From positions 390,062 through 454,061 of the forward strand of contig NZ_JAJOZE010000001.1 in assembly GCF_021166585.1 (NCBI RefSeq): 64,000 nt of DNA. Direction: 5' to 3'. A model generated the notes under the pieces. It searched no databases, was not told the origin of the DNA, and saw nothing but the letters and a program-made list of their open reading frames with translations. The stretch comes from Metabacillus kandeliae. Lineage in GTDB: Bacteria > Bacillota > Bacilli > Bacillales > Bacillaceae. Shown piece after piece: positions 34,706-44,844 of this stretch; positions within the stretch are counted from its first letter, which is position 1, and the number at the start of each line of letters is the position of its first letter. A program made the position numbers and the translations under genes.

Positions 34706-35974
34706 ATGGCATACCAAATACCAAGGGGCACACAGGATATCCTGCCTGGCGAAGTGGAAAAGTGGCAGTTTATTGAAGAGAAAGCCCGGGAAATCTGCAA
34801 AAGCTACCAATACAAAGAAATCAGAACCCCGATCTTTGAACATACAGAGCTTTTTCTAAGAAGTGTAGGGGAGTCAACAGATATTGTTCAAAAGGAAATG
34901 TACACCTTTGAAGATAGAAAAGGCAGAAGCATTACCCTTAGGCCGGAAGGAACAGCCGCTGCTGTCAGGGCGTTTGTGGAGAAAAAAATGCATGTACAGC
35001 CGGAACAGCCTGTAAAGCTTTATTATATCGGTCCGATGTTCCGCTACGAGCGTCCGCAGGCAGGCCGCTACCGCCAGTTCGTCCAATTTGGGATAGAGGC
35101 AATCGGCAGCAATGATCCTTCCATCGATGCGGAAGTCATTTCCCTTGCGATGGAGCTCTATAAAAGCGCAGGCCTGAAAAACCTTAAGCTTGTGATTAAC
35201 AGTTTAGGGGACCCTGAAAGCAGAAAAGCCCACAGAGAAGCATTGGTCAATCACTTCGAGCCGAGAATCGGGGAGTTCTGCCATGACTGCCAAAACAGAC
35301 TCCACACAAACCCTTTAAGGATTCTGGATTGCAAAAAAGACCGCGGCCATGAATTGATGGCATCAGCTCCGTCCATCCTGGACTATTTAAATGAAGAATC
35401 CAAAGCCTATTTTGATAAAGTGCAAAGCTATCTGTCGGCGCTTGCTATTCCTTTTACCGTAGATAAAAATCTAGTAAGAGGTCTTGACTACTATAATCAT
35501 ACTGCCTTTGAAATCATGAGCGATGCAGACGGCTTCGGCGCAATCACAACCCTTGCAGGAGGCGGGCGCTATAACGGCCTTGTTGAATCAATGGGCGGCC
35601 CTTCCCTGCCAGGCATAGGGTTTGCCTTAAGCATTGAAAGATTCCTTGCTGCAATTGAAGCAGAGAATATACAGCTTCCCATTAAAGAAGGCATTGACTG
35701 CTTTATTGTGACAATGGGCGAAAAAGCAAAGGATCGGTCCGTGCCGCTGCTCAGAGACCTTCGCAAAGCAGGTCTTGCTGCTGAAAAAGATTATGAGGAT
35801 AAGAAGATGAAAGGGCAGTTTAAATCAGCTGACAGATTGAAAGCCAGATTTGTTGCTGTCATCGGCGATGATGAGCTGGTTAAAAATGCGGCTGCTCTTA
35901 AGGATATGGAAACGGGCGAACAAAAGGAAATCAGTCTTGACGAGCTCGCAGAATACTTGAAACAAAAGCTTTAA
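34706..35974 (+). CDS. hisS: Histidyl-tRNA synthetase
   Basis: A 422-residue class II synthetase. Motif 2 is seen around [15 protein letters not shown], the His-specific motif as [14 protein letters not shown], and motif 3 as [21 protein letters not shown] precedes ATG 34706, with T-box control upstream. It is followed 48 bases later by aspS in the same transcript. Confidence 0.97.
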   Translation: MAYQIPRGTQDILPGEVEKWQFIEEKAREICKSYQYKEIRTPIFEHTELFLRSVGESTDIVQKEMYTFEDRKGRSITLRPEGTAAAVRAFVEKKMHVQPEQPVKLYYIGPMFRYERPQAGRYRQFVQFGIEAIGSNDPSIDAEVISLAMELYKSAGLKNLKLVINSLGDPESRKAHREALVNHFEPRIGEFCHDCQNRLHTNPLRILDCKKDRGHELMASAPSILDYLNEESKAYFDKVQSYLSALAIPFTVDKNLVRGLDYYNHTAFEIMSDADGFGAITTLAGGGRYNGLVESMGGPSLPGIGFALSIERFLAAIEAENIQLPIKEGIDCFIVTMGEKAKDRSVPLLRDLRKAGLAAEKDYEDKKMKGQFKSADRLKARFVAVIGDDELVKNAAALKDMETGEQKEISLDELAEYLKQKL

Positions 35975-36022
35975 GAAGCATAACAGCAGGCATAAAGCCT
36001 GAAAAAAAGGAGAGAAGATACT

Positions 36023-37810
36023 ATGTTTGGCCGAACATTTTACTGCGGAGAAGTGACTGAGAAAGCGATTGGGCAAAAGGTAACCTTAAAAGGCTGGGTT
36101 CAAAAGCGAAGGGATCTTGGCGGACTGATTTTTATTGACTTAAGAGACAAAAGCGGGATTGTACAGATTGTGATTCATCCCGAAGCTTCTCCGGAAGCGC
36201 TGAAAACGGCAGAAACAGTGCGGAGCGAATATGTGCTGGATATTGAAGGAACTGTTGTAGCAAGGGACGAAGCAACAGTGAATCCTAATCTGTCTACTGG
36301 GAAAATTGAAATTCAGGCAGAAAACATCACCATTCTCAATGCTTCAAAAACGCCGCCGTTTTTGATTGAAAACAAATCTGAAGAGGTATCAGAGGATGTC
36401 AGGCTCAAATACCGCTATCTTGATTTAAGAAGACCGGCTCTCGCGGAAACGATTAAATTGCGCCATAGTATTACTCGCGCTGTACGGAACTTCCTAGATG
36501 ACAATGGCTTCCTGGATATCGAAACACCTGTTTTAACAAACAGCACGCCAGAAGGTGCCCGGGATTATCTGGTTCCAAGCAGGGTACATGAGGGCGAATT
36601 TTATGCATTGCCGCAATCTCCTCAGCTTTTTAAGCAGCTTCTCATGGTTTCTGGCTTTGACCGTTATTACCAGATTGCGAGATGTTTCAGGGACGAGGAT
36701 TTGAGGGCTGACCGCCAGCCTGAGTTTACTCAGATTGATATGGAAATGTCCTTCATGAGCCAGGAAGAGATTATAACAATGGCAGAAGGCATGATGGCAC
36801 ATGTGATGAAAGAAACAAAGGGAATGGATCTTTCCCTTCCTCTTCCAAGGCTGACGTATGAGGAAGCTATGAACCGCTATGGCTCTGATAAGCCTGATAC
36901 ACGATTTGGCATGGAGCTGACAGATGTGTCAGAGCTTGTGAAAAATTCAGGCTTTAAAGTATTCAGCAGTACGGTGGAGCGGGCTGGAAAAGTAAAAGGC
37001 CTGACTGTTAAAGCAGGTGCAGGACGCTACTCCAGAAAAGACATTGATGCCCTGCAGGAATTTGCTTCAGCATACGGTGCAAAAGGTTTGGCATGGCTGA
37101 AGCATGAAGACGAAGGACTGAGAGGCCCGATTGCCAAGTTCTTCAATGAAGAAGAACAGCAGCAGCTAATAGATGCGATGGACTCTCAAAAAGGCGACCT
37201 ACTTCTTTTCGTTGCGGACAAGCCGAAAGTTACCGCTGATTCTCTTGGCGCTCTTCGTTTGAAGCTCGGAAAAGAGCTTGGACTTATTGATGAAAGCAAA
37301 TTCAATTTCCTTTGGGTTACAGACTGGCCGCTTTTTGAGTTTGATGAAGAAACAAACCGTTTCTACGCCGCCCACCATCCGTTTACAATGCCTGCAAGAG
37401 AGGATCTTGACAAATTTGACAGCGATCCTGAAGGCATGAAGGCGCAGGCATATGACCTTGTGCTGAACGGCTATGAACTTGGCGGAGGCTCTATCAGGAT
37501 TTTTGAAAAAGACATTCAGGAGAAAATGTTCTCCTTGCTTGGATTCTCTAAAGAGGAAGCTTATAAGCAGTTTGGATTTCTGCTTGAAGCCTTTGAATAC
37601 GGAACACCTCCTCATGGCGGAATCGCTCTTGGACTTGACCGCGTTGTGATGCTGCTCGCCGGAAGAAGCAATCTTAGAGACACCATCGCATTTCCGAAAA
37701 CAGCAAGTGCCAGCGACCTGCTGACAGAAGCGCCAAGCAGTGTCAGCGATCAGCAGCTGGAGGAGCTCCACATCCGTCTCGCAATAAAGGAGAAAAAAGC
37801 CCAGGGGTGA
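36023..37810 (+). CDS. aspS: Aspartyl-tRNA synthetase
   Basis: A 595-residue class II synthetase. The N-terminal OB-fold ([20 protein letters not shown]) recognises the anticodon. The catalytic domain shows [18 protein letters not shown] (motif 2) and [15 protein letters not shown] (motif 3), with the bacterial GAD insertion between. AAAGGAGAG precedes the ATG. Controlled by the hisS T-box; no separate promoter was seen. Confidence 0.97.
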   Translation: MFGRTFYCGEVTEKAIGQKVTLKGWVQKRRDLGGLIFIDLRDKSGIVQIVIHPEASPEALKTAETVRSEYVLDIEGTVVARDEATVNPNLSTGKIEIQAENITILNASKTPPFLIENKSEEVSEDVRLKYRYLDLRRPALAETIKLRHSITRAVRNFLDDNGFLDIETPVLTNSTPEGARDYLVPSRVHEGEFYALPQSPQLFKQLLMVSGFDRYYQIARCFRDEDLRADRQPEFTQIDMEMSFMSQEEIITMAEGMMAHVMKETKGMDLSLPLPRLTYEEAMNRYGSDKPDTRFGMELTDVSELVKNSGFKVFSSTVERAGKVKGLTVKAGAGRYSRKDIDALQEFASAYGAKGLAWLKHEDEGLRGPIAKFFNEEEQQQLIDAMDSQKGDLLLFVADKPKVTADSLGALRLKLGKELGLIDESKFNFLWVTDWPLFEFDEETNRFYAAHHPFTMPAREDLDKFDSDPEGMKAQAYDLVLNGYELGGGSIRIFEKDIQEKMFSLLGFSKEEAYKQFGFLLEAFEYGTPPHGGIALGLDRVVMLLAGRSNLRDTIAFPKTASASDLLTEAPSSVSDQQLEELHIRLAIKEKKAQG

Positions 37811-37814
37811 TTGC

Positions 37815-37843
37815 TTGAAAGGTGAAATTTCCTGTGGTATTCT
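37815..37843 (+). promoter_or_regulatory. Promoter of the 6S RNA
   Basis: TTGAAA (37815-37820), 17-bp spacer, TATTCT (37838-37843), about 20 bases before the 6S RNA body. Confidence 0.6.
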
Positions 37844-37861
37844 TTTCTAAAGTCATATAAG

Positions 37862-38046
37862 AAAAGTCCTGATGTGTTCGTTGCTCACCTAGTTTTGACC
37901 GAACATTTTTAAACTGGGAGCCCAAGTTTCCGAGGTGAGCGAATGCCCTTTTCAGGGGACTTGCAATTCCGCGGAACAGGGCACCCACTTGCTGGGTGCG
38001 GGTTCAAAGCGAAGGCATTTACAGTGACGGCACGATTGGGACTTTT
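37862..38046 (+). ncRNA. ssrS: 6S RNA (SsrS/BsrA type)
   Basis: About 185 nt. AAAAGTCC at the 5' end pairs with GGGACTTTT at the 3' end; GTTCGTTGCTCACC pairs with GGTGAGCGAAT further in; the centre is an open bubble and a terminal GTGCCC-type hairpin. This open-promoter-mimic shape binds SigA-RNA polymerase. The sequence resembles B. subtilis 6S-1 (bsrA), which I recall lying in the same place after aspS. End points are estimated from base pairing. Confidence 0.88.
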
Positions 38047-38064
38047 AAAACGGATTATTATCGG

Positions 38065-38099
38065 GCCCGCATGAGTTTATGTAACTTGTGCGGGCTTTT
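38065..38099 (+). terminator. Terminator downstream of 6S RNA
   Basis: GCCCGCA pairs with TGCGGGC across a 17-nt loop, itself partly paired, followed by TTTT. Confidence 0.75.
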
Positions 38100-38227
38100 G
38101 CTGTCTCATGGCGTCTGGCTGATCATACTGTATTGCATTTTATCTTCATTGTGTTATATTTTACTCGGAGAAAAATCGCTGCTGCCAAAGGGCAGACAAA
38201 CTATGATAAGTAATGGAGTGAAAGATA

Positions 38228-39004
38228 TTGCTGCATCAATTTTCGCGAAATGAATTAGCCATTGGCAAACAAGGGCTGCAGTTATTAAAAAACAGTACGG
38301 TGGCAGTGCTTGGTGTAGGAGGAGTAGGATCCTTCTCAGCAGAGGCGCTGGCAAGATCCGGAGTCGGCAAAATTGTTCTTGTGGACAAGGATGACGTGGA
38401 TATTACAAATGTGAACAGGCAAATACATGCGTTATTATCAACAGTGGGCCAACCCAAAGTAGATTTAATGGCAGAAAGAATTAAAGACATTAATGCTGAG
38501 TGTGAAGTCGTTTCATTAAAAATGTTCTATACGGAAGAAACCTATGAAGAGTTCTTCAGCCATGACCTGGATTATGTGATTGATGCTTCAGATACCATTT
38601 CTTATAAAATTCACTTAATCAAAGAATGCCTGGAAAGAAATATTCCGATCATCTCGAGCATGGGAGCGGCAAACAAAACGGATCCCACGCGTTTTAAGAT
38701 TGCCGATATTTCGAAATCACATACCGATCCGATTGCCAAAGTAATCAGAACGCGTTTGAGGAAAGAAGGCATCAGAAAAGGAGTTCAGGTCATATTCTCT
38801 GACGAAAGTCCAATTGTGATCAGAGAAGAGGTTCGCCAGGAAGTCGGAAACGACCAGGCGAAAATCAGAAAAGCGAAAATGCCGCCATCCTCTAACGCAT
38901 TTGTTCCGTCTGTAGCAGGCCTCATTATGGGCGGCCATGTGATTATGGACTTGCTGAAAGATATACCGATTGCCCGGGTAAATGATAAAAAAGAACGTCC
39001 TTAA
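38228..39004 (+). CDS. tcdA: tRNA threonylcarbamoyladenosine dehydratase TcdA
   Basis: A 258-residue E1-like (ThiF/MoeB family) enzyme that cyclises t6A37 in tRNA using ATP. VAVLGVGGVGSFSAEALARSG is the nucleotide-binding loop, DKDDVDITNVNRQIHA the conserved segment, and VIDASDTISYKIHL follows. The start is TTG 38228 with GGAGTGAAAG upstream; no ATG fits. Equivalent to B. subtilis YrvM. Confidence 0.93.
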   Translation: MLHQFSRNELAIGKQGLQLLKNSTVAVLGVGGVGSFSAEALARSGVGKIVLVDKDDVDITNVNRQIHALLSTVGQPKVDLMAERIKDINAECEVVSLKMFYTEETYEEFFSHDLDYVIDASDTISYKIHLIKECLERNIPIISSMGAANKTDPTRFKIADISKSHTDPIAKVIRTRLRKEGIRKGVQVIFSDESPIVIREEVRQEVGNDQAKIRKAKMPPSSNAFVPSVAGLIMGGHVIMDLLKDIPIARVNDKKERP

Positions 39005-39020
39005 AGGGCGTTCTTTTTTT
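38987..39020 (+). terminator. Terminator overlapping the tcdA stop
   Basis: AAAAGAACG(T)CC and GG(G)CGTTCTTTT form the stem around the stop codon, followed by a T run. Confidence 0.9.
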
Positions 39021-39141
39021 GGTTGGCTGCCTCTTGCATGCCTGGACCGGTATGCTCTGAAATAGGAGAAAAGACTTGCCGGAATAATGCTATCAGCCTA
39101 TAAAAATTACCCCAATTTACACCGATGAATAACGTCCACTA

Positions 39142-39167
39142 CTATTAATTTGAATAGTCTAACTATT
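39142..39167. promoter_or_regulatory. Palindromic operator candidate upstream of the protease gene
   Basis: CTATT (39142-39146) with AATAG (39153-39157), and AATAGT (39153-39158) with ACTATT (39162-39167) around CTA, form overlapping inverted repeats 28 bases before the protease start. A copy of AATAGTCT (43478-43485) overlaps the -10 of the adjacent HTH-TPR regulator gene. Confidence 0.45.
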
Positions 39168-39194
39168 ACGCGCGATTAGACAGGGGGAAATATA

Positions 39195-42100
39195 GTGGGC
39201 GATGCAAAGAAAAAAATGTTCTTAACCGGTACGCTGGCTGTCAGTATGATTGTGTCAGCAGCCTTTCAAAGCGGATATGCGCAGGCGGGGCAGTCTTCAC
39301 AAATATCAAATGCAGAAGAAATATTGAAAGGGTTGTCGGAAGAACAAAGGCAAGCATTAAAGCAGCTGGAGGCAAGTCCAGGATTTACTGTTGATCCAAA
39401 AATTGATACATCAAGCGGTAAACCGGTTAGCATCATAGTTGAATTTAATCAGGAGCCTGCTCTGGTTCAGGTGAAAAAAGAAGCAGCAAAGGGAAAAAAA
39501 GCCTCTTTATCCATGGCAGCATCCAAGGTGGAAGCCTCTCATCAGGAATTTAGGAGCTTTTTGGAACAATTAAAGGCTTCGAAAAGTTTTCCGGCATCCG
39601 GTTCAGGTAAAGCAGAGATTAAGAGAGAATATAAAAATGCGTTTAATGGAGTTTCTATGACCATGCCGGGTGCCGCTGTTCAGGAACTGCTTCGCTCAGG
39701 AACGGTTAAAAGAATCTGGAGCGATGAATCCATCAAGCTTTCGCTTCCTGCAGGTGCTAAATCGGACAAGCCTGAGTTTAACGAGAGTCTTCCCCAAATA
39801 GGAGCCGACAAACTTCATTCGGAGCATATTGAAGGCCAAGGAATTAAAGTGGGAGTCATTGATACAGGAATCGACTATAATCACCCTGATTTAACAGGAG
39901 CCTATAAAGGTTTTCGGGCGGAAGACGGTAAAGATCCTAAACAGGTTGACCCGAATTCGGTAAAGGGCTGGGATTTCGTGGGTAATGATGCAGACCCGAT
40001 GGAGGCCACCTATAAGGATTGGAAAGATTCCAAACAGCCGGAAATCAGTCCGCAAACCGGCGAGCCTTATTATACCTTCCATGGAACACATGTATCCGGA
40101 ACAATTGCAGGACAAAAGAAAAACAACGTGGATTACGCTGTAGAAGGAGTAGCACCAGAAGCAGATCTATATGTTTACAGGGTCCTTGGGCCTTATGGAG
40201 CGGGCAAAGCAGCGGATGTGCTGGCAGGAATTGATAAGGCGGTCAAGGACGGAATGAATGTGATCAATTTATCATTGGGCATTTCAGTCAATGATCCTCT
40301 GTATCCAACATCCATTGCGATCAACAATGCCATGCTTTCGGGTGTTACCTCTGTTGTGGCTTCAGGAAATGACGGCCCTAATGAAAAAACGGTTGGGTCT
40401 CCTGGAACAAGCGCTTTAGGAATTACCGTTGGCGCTTCCGATGTAACTATGGCCATACCTGCTTTTACGGCAACTGCTGGTGAACACACATTTAACCAAA
40501 TGAAGCTGCTCGGTAAAAATTTCAAGGATGACATAGCGGCTTTCGAGGGGAAAACCTATCCGATCGTTGCAGCCGGATTAGGCAAACCTGCTGATTTCGA
40601 AGGAAAAGATGCTGCTGGAAAAATAGCCTTAATTAAGCGGGGCGACATTCCGTTTGATGAAAAAATAAAAAATGCCAAAAACGCTGGAGCAGCGGCGGTT
40701 ATTATTTATAACAACACAGAAGGGGACATACCGGCATACTTGGGGGAAAATGCCTCCTATATTCCTGCTTTTCAGCTGCAGCAGGCTGATGGGGAATCGC
40801 TGAGCAAGCTCTCAGATCCGTCTCTTGTCTTCGGTAAAATGACGGCACTAAACACAGGGGGAGACTCATTGGCAGACTTCAGTTCAAGAGGCCCTGTAAA
40901 CGCAAATGATGACATCAAACCGGATATTGTGGCACCTGGTGTCTCGATCTTTTCCGCTTATCCGGAATTCATGAACAGCCCAGAGGAAGGAATTGACTAT
41001 AGTACTGCCTATGCAAGGCTTCAGGGAACATCTATGGCAACTCCTCACATTGCCGGAACGGCCGCTTTAATTTTACAGGAGCACCCAGATTATGACCCTT
41101 TTGAAGTGAAGGCTGCCTTAATGAATACAGCAGTGAAGCTGAAAAAGGATTATTCTGTCAATGAAGCCGGTGCAGGGCGTGTGGATGCCTATCACGCTGT
41201 TCATGCTTCCCAAATTGCAGAAATTCATGATACTGCAGAGAATACAGATAACAACGGACAAGTTGTCACGATCGAAGACAAAACAGGCTCCCTTTCTTTT
41301 GGAACTCATTATAAAGAAAAAGGACTTGCGATCAATGACTCTCGCCGCTTAACCATTGAAAACAACAGCGGTGCAAAAGCAGTGTACCAAACAGAGGTGG
41401 AATTCAGCGCGGCCCATAACGGAATTCAGGATGCTGCTGGAAATCACGTTCAGCTGACCCTTCCGGATAGCATATCCGCAGAAGCATCCAAAACAGCAGC
41501 CGCTGATATAAAAATATCTGTTCCGGATACGGCAGCACTTGGCTGGTATGAAGGGTATATTCATTTGAAGAGCGGACAGGTCTCAACGATCTCCATTCCT
41601 TTCTCAATCAGAGTGACAGATAAAGGAATTGCTTATACGAAACTGGATCCTCCTTCTGCCACTAACGATACAACTTATCACCAATACTTCTCGCCTGGAG
41701 CACCGATGTTTTTCAAGCTGAAAAGTCCGATGAAATATTTGGACGTTGTGATCAAAGATGCGAAAACCGGAAAAGCATTAGGTATTGCAGGAAGCTTGAA
41801 TGCTTCTTCCATGAAGCCTGACCGCGATTACGTTCTAGCCTTTGCTTTCAGAGGGCTTGTCTATCCTTTCACTGGAGATATCGATCAGCCTGTTTCAGAT
41901 AGCCCTGCTTACTTGCCTGAGAAAGAATATACGATAGACGTGATTGGACAGGATGAAGAAGGAGCCGTTTATCACTCCTCCAATACAGCCATTGTAGACA
42001 ACACTCCGCCCGAAACATCCTTTGATGTAAAGCCGGGAGTAGTAGAGATGGATAATTCTATGCTGACGGACGAGGATGGCTATCATGCTCTTTGGGTGCA

Positions 42101-43391
42101 TGGTAAAGTTACAGACTCAACGGTTACTTCACTGCAGGCAAAAGGTGTCCCCTATACCCAAAGCTCTAACACGGTAGGTTACTATGAAAACGGCGTGCCA
42201 TTTATTCGCGGTTTCCTTGATGTGGCAGATAACGGAGACGTCAAGTTTGGAGTGCTTCCGGAGGAATATGAAAAACCATACCAGCTCCAGATATTCCCAT
42301 GGGACATGGCTACGGCGGCTGATATCTATACCGCCCCGCGCTTCGTATTCCTGAAAAAAGGAACCGAATATGCAGAAACTAGCTATAACAAGGATGCGGT
42401 GAAATTGAATGACCGCATTACAATGACCGTGAATGTGAAAAACGTCAAACAGTTTGTATCAGGCGAATATACAGTGAATTCAGTTTATGATGATACATTT
42501 AAGTTTGAGAAAGTGACGGTAAACAAAGCTTTTCAAGAATTGGCCGAAAAAAGAGGGATTAAGATCAATCTAAAAAGCCCTCAAGTGAAAGACAACCTGG
42601 CCAAAGTAGGGGCAGTCCTATCCAAAAAGGGCTTTGAAGGGCTTAATGGGAACTTTCCATTTTTGGATGTGACGTATAAAGTCAATTCTGACACTTATTA
42701 TTATTCGCACGCTGCCTTTAAAGTGGATCAATTTTCTTACCTAAAGGCAGATAACGTCCACCCTGGTCAAATTCCTGCCTACAGTTTAACCAATTTTGCT
42801 TTTCATTCAAAGCATTCCAGAGTTTCCGGGTATATTTTTCCGGAGGCCTTCATGACACCTGGAGGCTATCTCGACAACAAGTATAATGCAGCATCGCTCG
42901 GTGCCGCTGTCTATGTAAAAGGGAAGGACGGCAAAAAATATAATGGCGAGCTGGATGCAAGAGGACAGTATACGGTAACCGGAGTGCCGGCATCAGACAA
43001 ATTTTACACCGTGTATGCTGAAGTCCCGGGGCATCTGACTCAAGTAGAAAAAGTGATGCTCGGCAAGGAAAGAAATGGTGAGCTTCACGGTATTAGCTCC
43101 CGGATTGTTTTGAACACGAATCAGGCAGGAGATGTGAATCAAGACGAACTCATCGACATTCGTGATGTGCAGCTGCTCGTACAGCACTACGGAGAGCAGG
43201 GTCCTGAAGTGAAAAACTTGGATATCAACCAGGATGGCACTATTAATGAAACAGATGTAAGATTTGCGGAGAAAAACTTTTTGCAAATCGGTTCTGAGGC
43301 AAAACCTCACGCCAAGCCTTTAGAAAAAATCGGCGGGAAGGGACTGGATGAGCTGCTGAGTGACATCGGATTGACCCCATCCAATAAATAA
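39195..43391 (+). CDS. Large secreted subtilisin-like serine protease with PA and dockerin-like domains
   Basis: A 1398-residue S8 protease. The signal peptide (residues 1-31) is followed by an inhibitor-I9-type propeptide (VSIIVEFNQEPALVQVKK). The catalytic domain has Asp223 (VGVIDTGIDYNHPDL), His299 (HGTHVSGTIAG) and Ser613 (GTSMATPHIAG). A protease-associated insert lies between (KIALIKRGDIPFDEKIKNAK). The arrangement resembles Vpr. Long Fn3-type C-terminal regions follow, ending in two calcium-loop repeats, GDVNQDELIDIRDVQLLVQH and LDINQDGTINETDVRFAE, a dockerin-like pair uncommon in aerobic bacilli. The start is GTG 39195 with AGGGGG upstream. Not present at this place in B. subtilis. 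The next gene is an HTH-TPR regulator. Confidence 0.92.
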   Translation: MGDAKKKMFLTGTLAVSMIVSAAFQSGYAQAGQSSQISNAEEILKGLSEEQRQALKQLEASPGFTVDPKIDTSSGKPVSIIVEFNQEPALVQVKKEAAKGKKASLSMAASKVEASHQEFRSFLEQLKASKSFPASGSGKAEIKREYKNAFNGVSMTMPGAAVQELLRSGTVKRIWSDESIKLSLPAGAKSDKPEFNESLPQIGADKLHSEHIEGQGIKVGVIDTGIDYNHPDLTGAYKGFRAEDGKDPKQVDPNSVKGWDFVGNDADPMEATYKDWKDSKQPEISPQTGEPYYTFHGTHVSGTIAGQKKNNVDYAVEGVAPEADLYVYRVLGPYGAGKAADVLAGIDKAVKDGMNVINLSLGISVNDPLYPTSIAINNAMLSGVTSVVASGNDGPNEKTVGSPGTSALGITVGASDVTMAIPAFTATAGEHTFNQMKLLGKNFKDDIAAFEGKTYPIVAAGLGKPADFEGKDAAGKIALIKRGDIPFDEKIKNAKNAGAAAVIIYNNTEGDIPAYLGENASYIPAFQLQQADGESLSKLSDPSLVFGKMTALNTGGDSLADFSSRGPVNANDDIKPDIVAPGVSIFSAYPEFMNSPEEGIDYSTAYARLQGTSMATPHIAGTAALILQEHPDYDPFEVKAALMNTAVKLKKDYSVNEAGAGRVDAYHAVHASQIAEIHDTAENTDNNGQVVTIEDKTGSLSFGTHYKEKGLAINDSRRLTIENNSGAKAVYQTEVEFSAAHNGIQDAAGNHVQLTLPDSISAEASKTAAADIKISVPDTAALGWYEGYIHLKSGQVSTISIPFSIRVTDKGIAYTKLDPPSATNDTTYHQYFSPGAPMFFKLKSPMKYLDVVIKDAKTGKALGIAGSLNASSMKPDRDYVLAFAFRGLVYPFTGDIDQPVSDSPAYLPEKEYTIDVIGQDEEGAVYHSSNTAIVDNTPPETSFDVKPGVVEMDNSMLTDEDGYHALWVHGKVTDSTVTSLQAKGVPYTQSSNTVGYYENGVPFIRGFLDVADNGDVKFGVLPEEYEKPYQLQIFPWDMATAADIYTAPRFVFLKKGTEYAETSYNKDAVKLNDRITMTVNVKNVKQFVSGEYTVNSVYDDTFKFEKVTVNKAFQELAEKRGIKINLKSPQVKDNLAKVGAVLSKKGFEGLNGNFPFLDVTYKVNSDTYYYSHAAFKVDQFSYLKADNVHPGQIPAYSLTNFAFHSKHSRVSGYIFPEAFMTPGGYLDNKYNAASLGAAVYVKGKDGKKYNGELDARGQYTVTGVPASDKFYTVYAEVPGHLTQVEKVMLGKERNGELHGISSRIVLNTNQAGDVNQDELIDIRDVQLLVQHYGEQGPEVKNLDINQDGTINETDVRFAEKNFLQIGSEAKPHAKPLEKIGGKGLDELLSDIGLTPSNK

Positions 43392-43398
43392 AGAGGCA

Positions 43399-43430
43399 AG
43401 AAGAGAATCGGACTGATTCTCTTCTTTTTT
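43399..43430 (+). terminator. Terminator of the protease gene
   Basis: AGAAGAGAATC pairs with GATTCTCTTCT around GGACT, then TTTTT. Confidence 0.9.
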
Positions 43431-43520
43431 ATTTGAGGGTGAAAGCCAAGACGAAATTGGACAGCAAAAATGAAGAAAATAGTCTTATAATAATAGAAAA
43501 TGGCACTTGGGGTGTTGGCT

Positions 43521-44771
43521 GTGATTGAGGGAAGAATCATTAAATTTTACCGGGAGAAACAGGGATTTACTCAAGGAAAGCTGGCAGAAGGCATCTGTTC
43601 GGTAACGCATCTGAGCAAAATTGAACGAGGCATTACAGAGTATTCCTCGGAAATTATGAACATGCTTGCTGAAAGGCTTCATATTCATATCAAAAAAGAA
43701 GCAGAAAGCTATAAAAGGCTTCATCAGACGCTAAGGTCCTGGCATGACGCCATCATTATGCAGCAAAAAGAAGAGTCAGCTGCCTTTAAGGTTGAAGCTG
43801 AGCTGCATCCGTTAAAGGAATTGCCGGACTTCAGAGTTATCTATCAGCTCCTTCTTTCCAGATATGAGCTCTATCAAAATCAGCTCAATAAAGCGTATGA
43901 TCGGTTAGCAGCTATTCAGCAGGAAGAACAAGAGCTCACCGCTTTTGAAATGAATTTACTGAAGCATGTTCTTGGCATTTATTATTTTTTAACGGCAAAG
44001 TTCTCACAATGCATTGAGACATTGAAAAGCATTATACCCGAGCAATACAACAATCAGGAATACTTTTATCACCTGGCTCTGGCTTATCATTCCATTCATT
44101 CGAACATTACTGCGTATTATTACGGGGAACAGGCCCTTCGATATTTTCGCAAAACTCTCAATTTGCTTCGGATTATTGACACAGAAACGCTTCTGCTTGT
44201 GGAGCTCAACGCCAAAGAGCTGCACGATTACGAAGAAACAAAAAGAATGTATCAAAAACTATTGCGGACATGTGATGTTTGCAAAAGCACAGAAAGAAAA
44301 GCAAAGCTTATGCATAATTTTGCCTTTGACCATCACAGAAGAAAAAAATACATAGAGTCATCCGGATTGTACAAAAAGGCGATGGACTTGATGGAAGAGA
44401 GCGAGCCAATTTATCTACTAACATTGCATGGATATGTCAGGGCGAGCCGTAAAGCAGGCAATGTTCCTGCGGAGACGCTGCTGAAACTTGCGGAAAAAGG
44501 TCTTAGACTTGCAGAAAAAAGGAATTCAGCCAAAAGTGTTATTGATTTTAAATGTTTGCTGGCTCTTCTAACAAATAATGAGTCTGAATATTATAGGCTA
44601 ATTGAGGAAGAGGCCCTTCCTCACATTAAAGAAAGCGGAGAAATTGTTCTAATCGAACATTATAAGAAGAAGTTATATGAGTACTACATGGCTCAAAAAA
44701 AAGAAGAAGAGGCCTTTAAGATGGCTCAATCAATCATGAATGAAAGGGTAAGCTACTACGATTATGATTAG
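43521..44771 (+). CDS. HTH-TPR transcriptional regulator (RRNPP/PlcR-NprR-like)
   Basis: A 416-residue cytoplasmic regulator. The N-terminal XRE-type helix-turn-helix is IIKFYREKQGFTQGKLAEGI, then VTHLSKIERG. The remainder is helical repeats of TPR type (for example LAYHSIHSNITAYYYGEQAL and KLMHNFAFDHHRRKKYIES), the build of peptide-sensing RRNPP regulators such as PlcR and NprR. GTG 43521 has GGGGTG six bases upstream and gives the usual short lead into the HTH; the in-frame ATG 43500 has no Shine-Dalgarno sequence. The placement beside a secreted protease recalls nprR-nprA. No convincing signal-peptide gene was found adjacent, so peptide control is inference. Confidence 0.8.
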   Translation: MIEGRIIKFYREKQGFTQGKLAEGICSVTHLSKIERGITEYSSEIMNMLAERLHIHIKKEAESYKRLHQTLRSWHDAIIMQQKEESAAFKVEAELHPLKELPDFRVIYQLLLSRYELYQNQLNKAYDRLAAIQQEEQELTAFEMNLLKHVLGIYYFLTAKFSQCIETLKSIIPEQYNNQEYFYHLALAYHSIHSNITAYYYGEQALRYFRKTLNLLRIIDTETLLLVELNAKELHDYEETKRMYQKLLRTCDVCKSTERKAKLMHNFAFDHHRRKKYIESSGLYKKAMDLMEESEPIYLLTLHGYVRASRKAGNVPAETLLKLAEKGLRLAEKRNSAKSVIDFKCLLALLTNNESEYYRLIEEEALPHIKESGEIVLIEHYKKKLYEYYMAQKKEEEAFKMAQSIMNERVSYYDYD

Positions 44772-44844
44772 GGAAGTAAATCCTGCATTGGATGAGAATT
44801 CGATTGCACTATAGCGGGGGTAAAGAGCAGTTTTTTAAATAAAG

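Noticed and set aside
44793-44843. 16-residue ORF after the HTH-TPR gene as a quorum-sensing peptide
   Set aside because: No Shine-Dalgarno sequence, no export signal or hydrophobic segment, and too short for an RRNPP pro-peptide.
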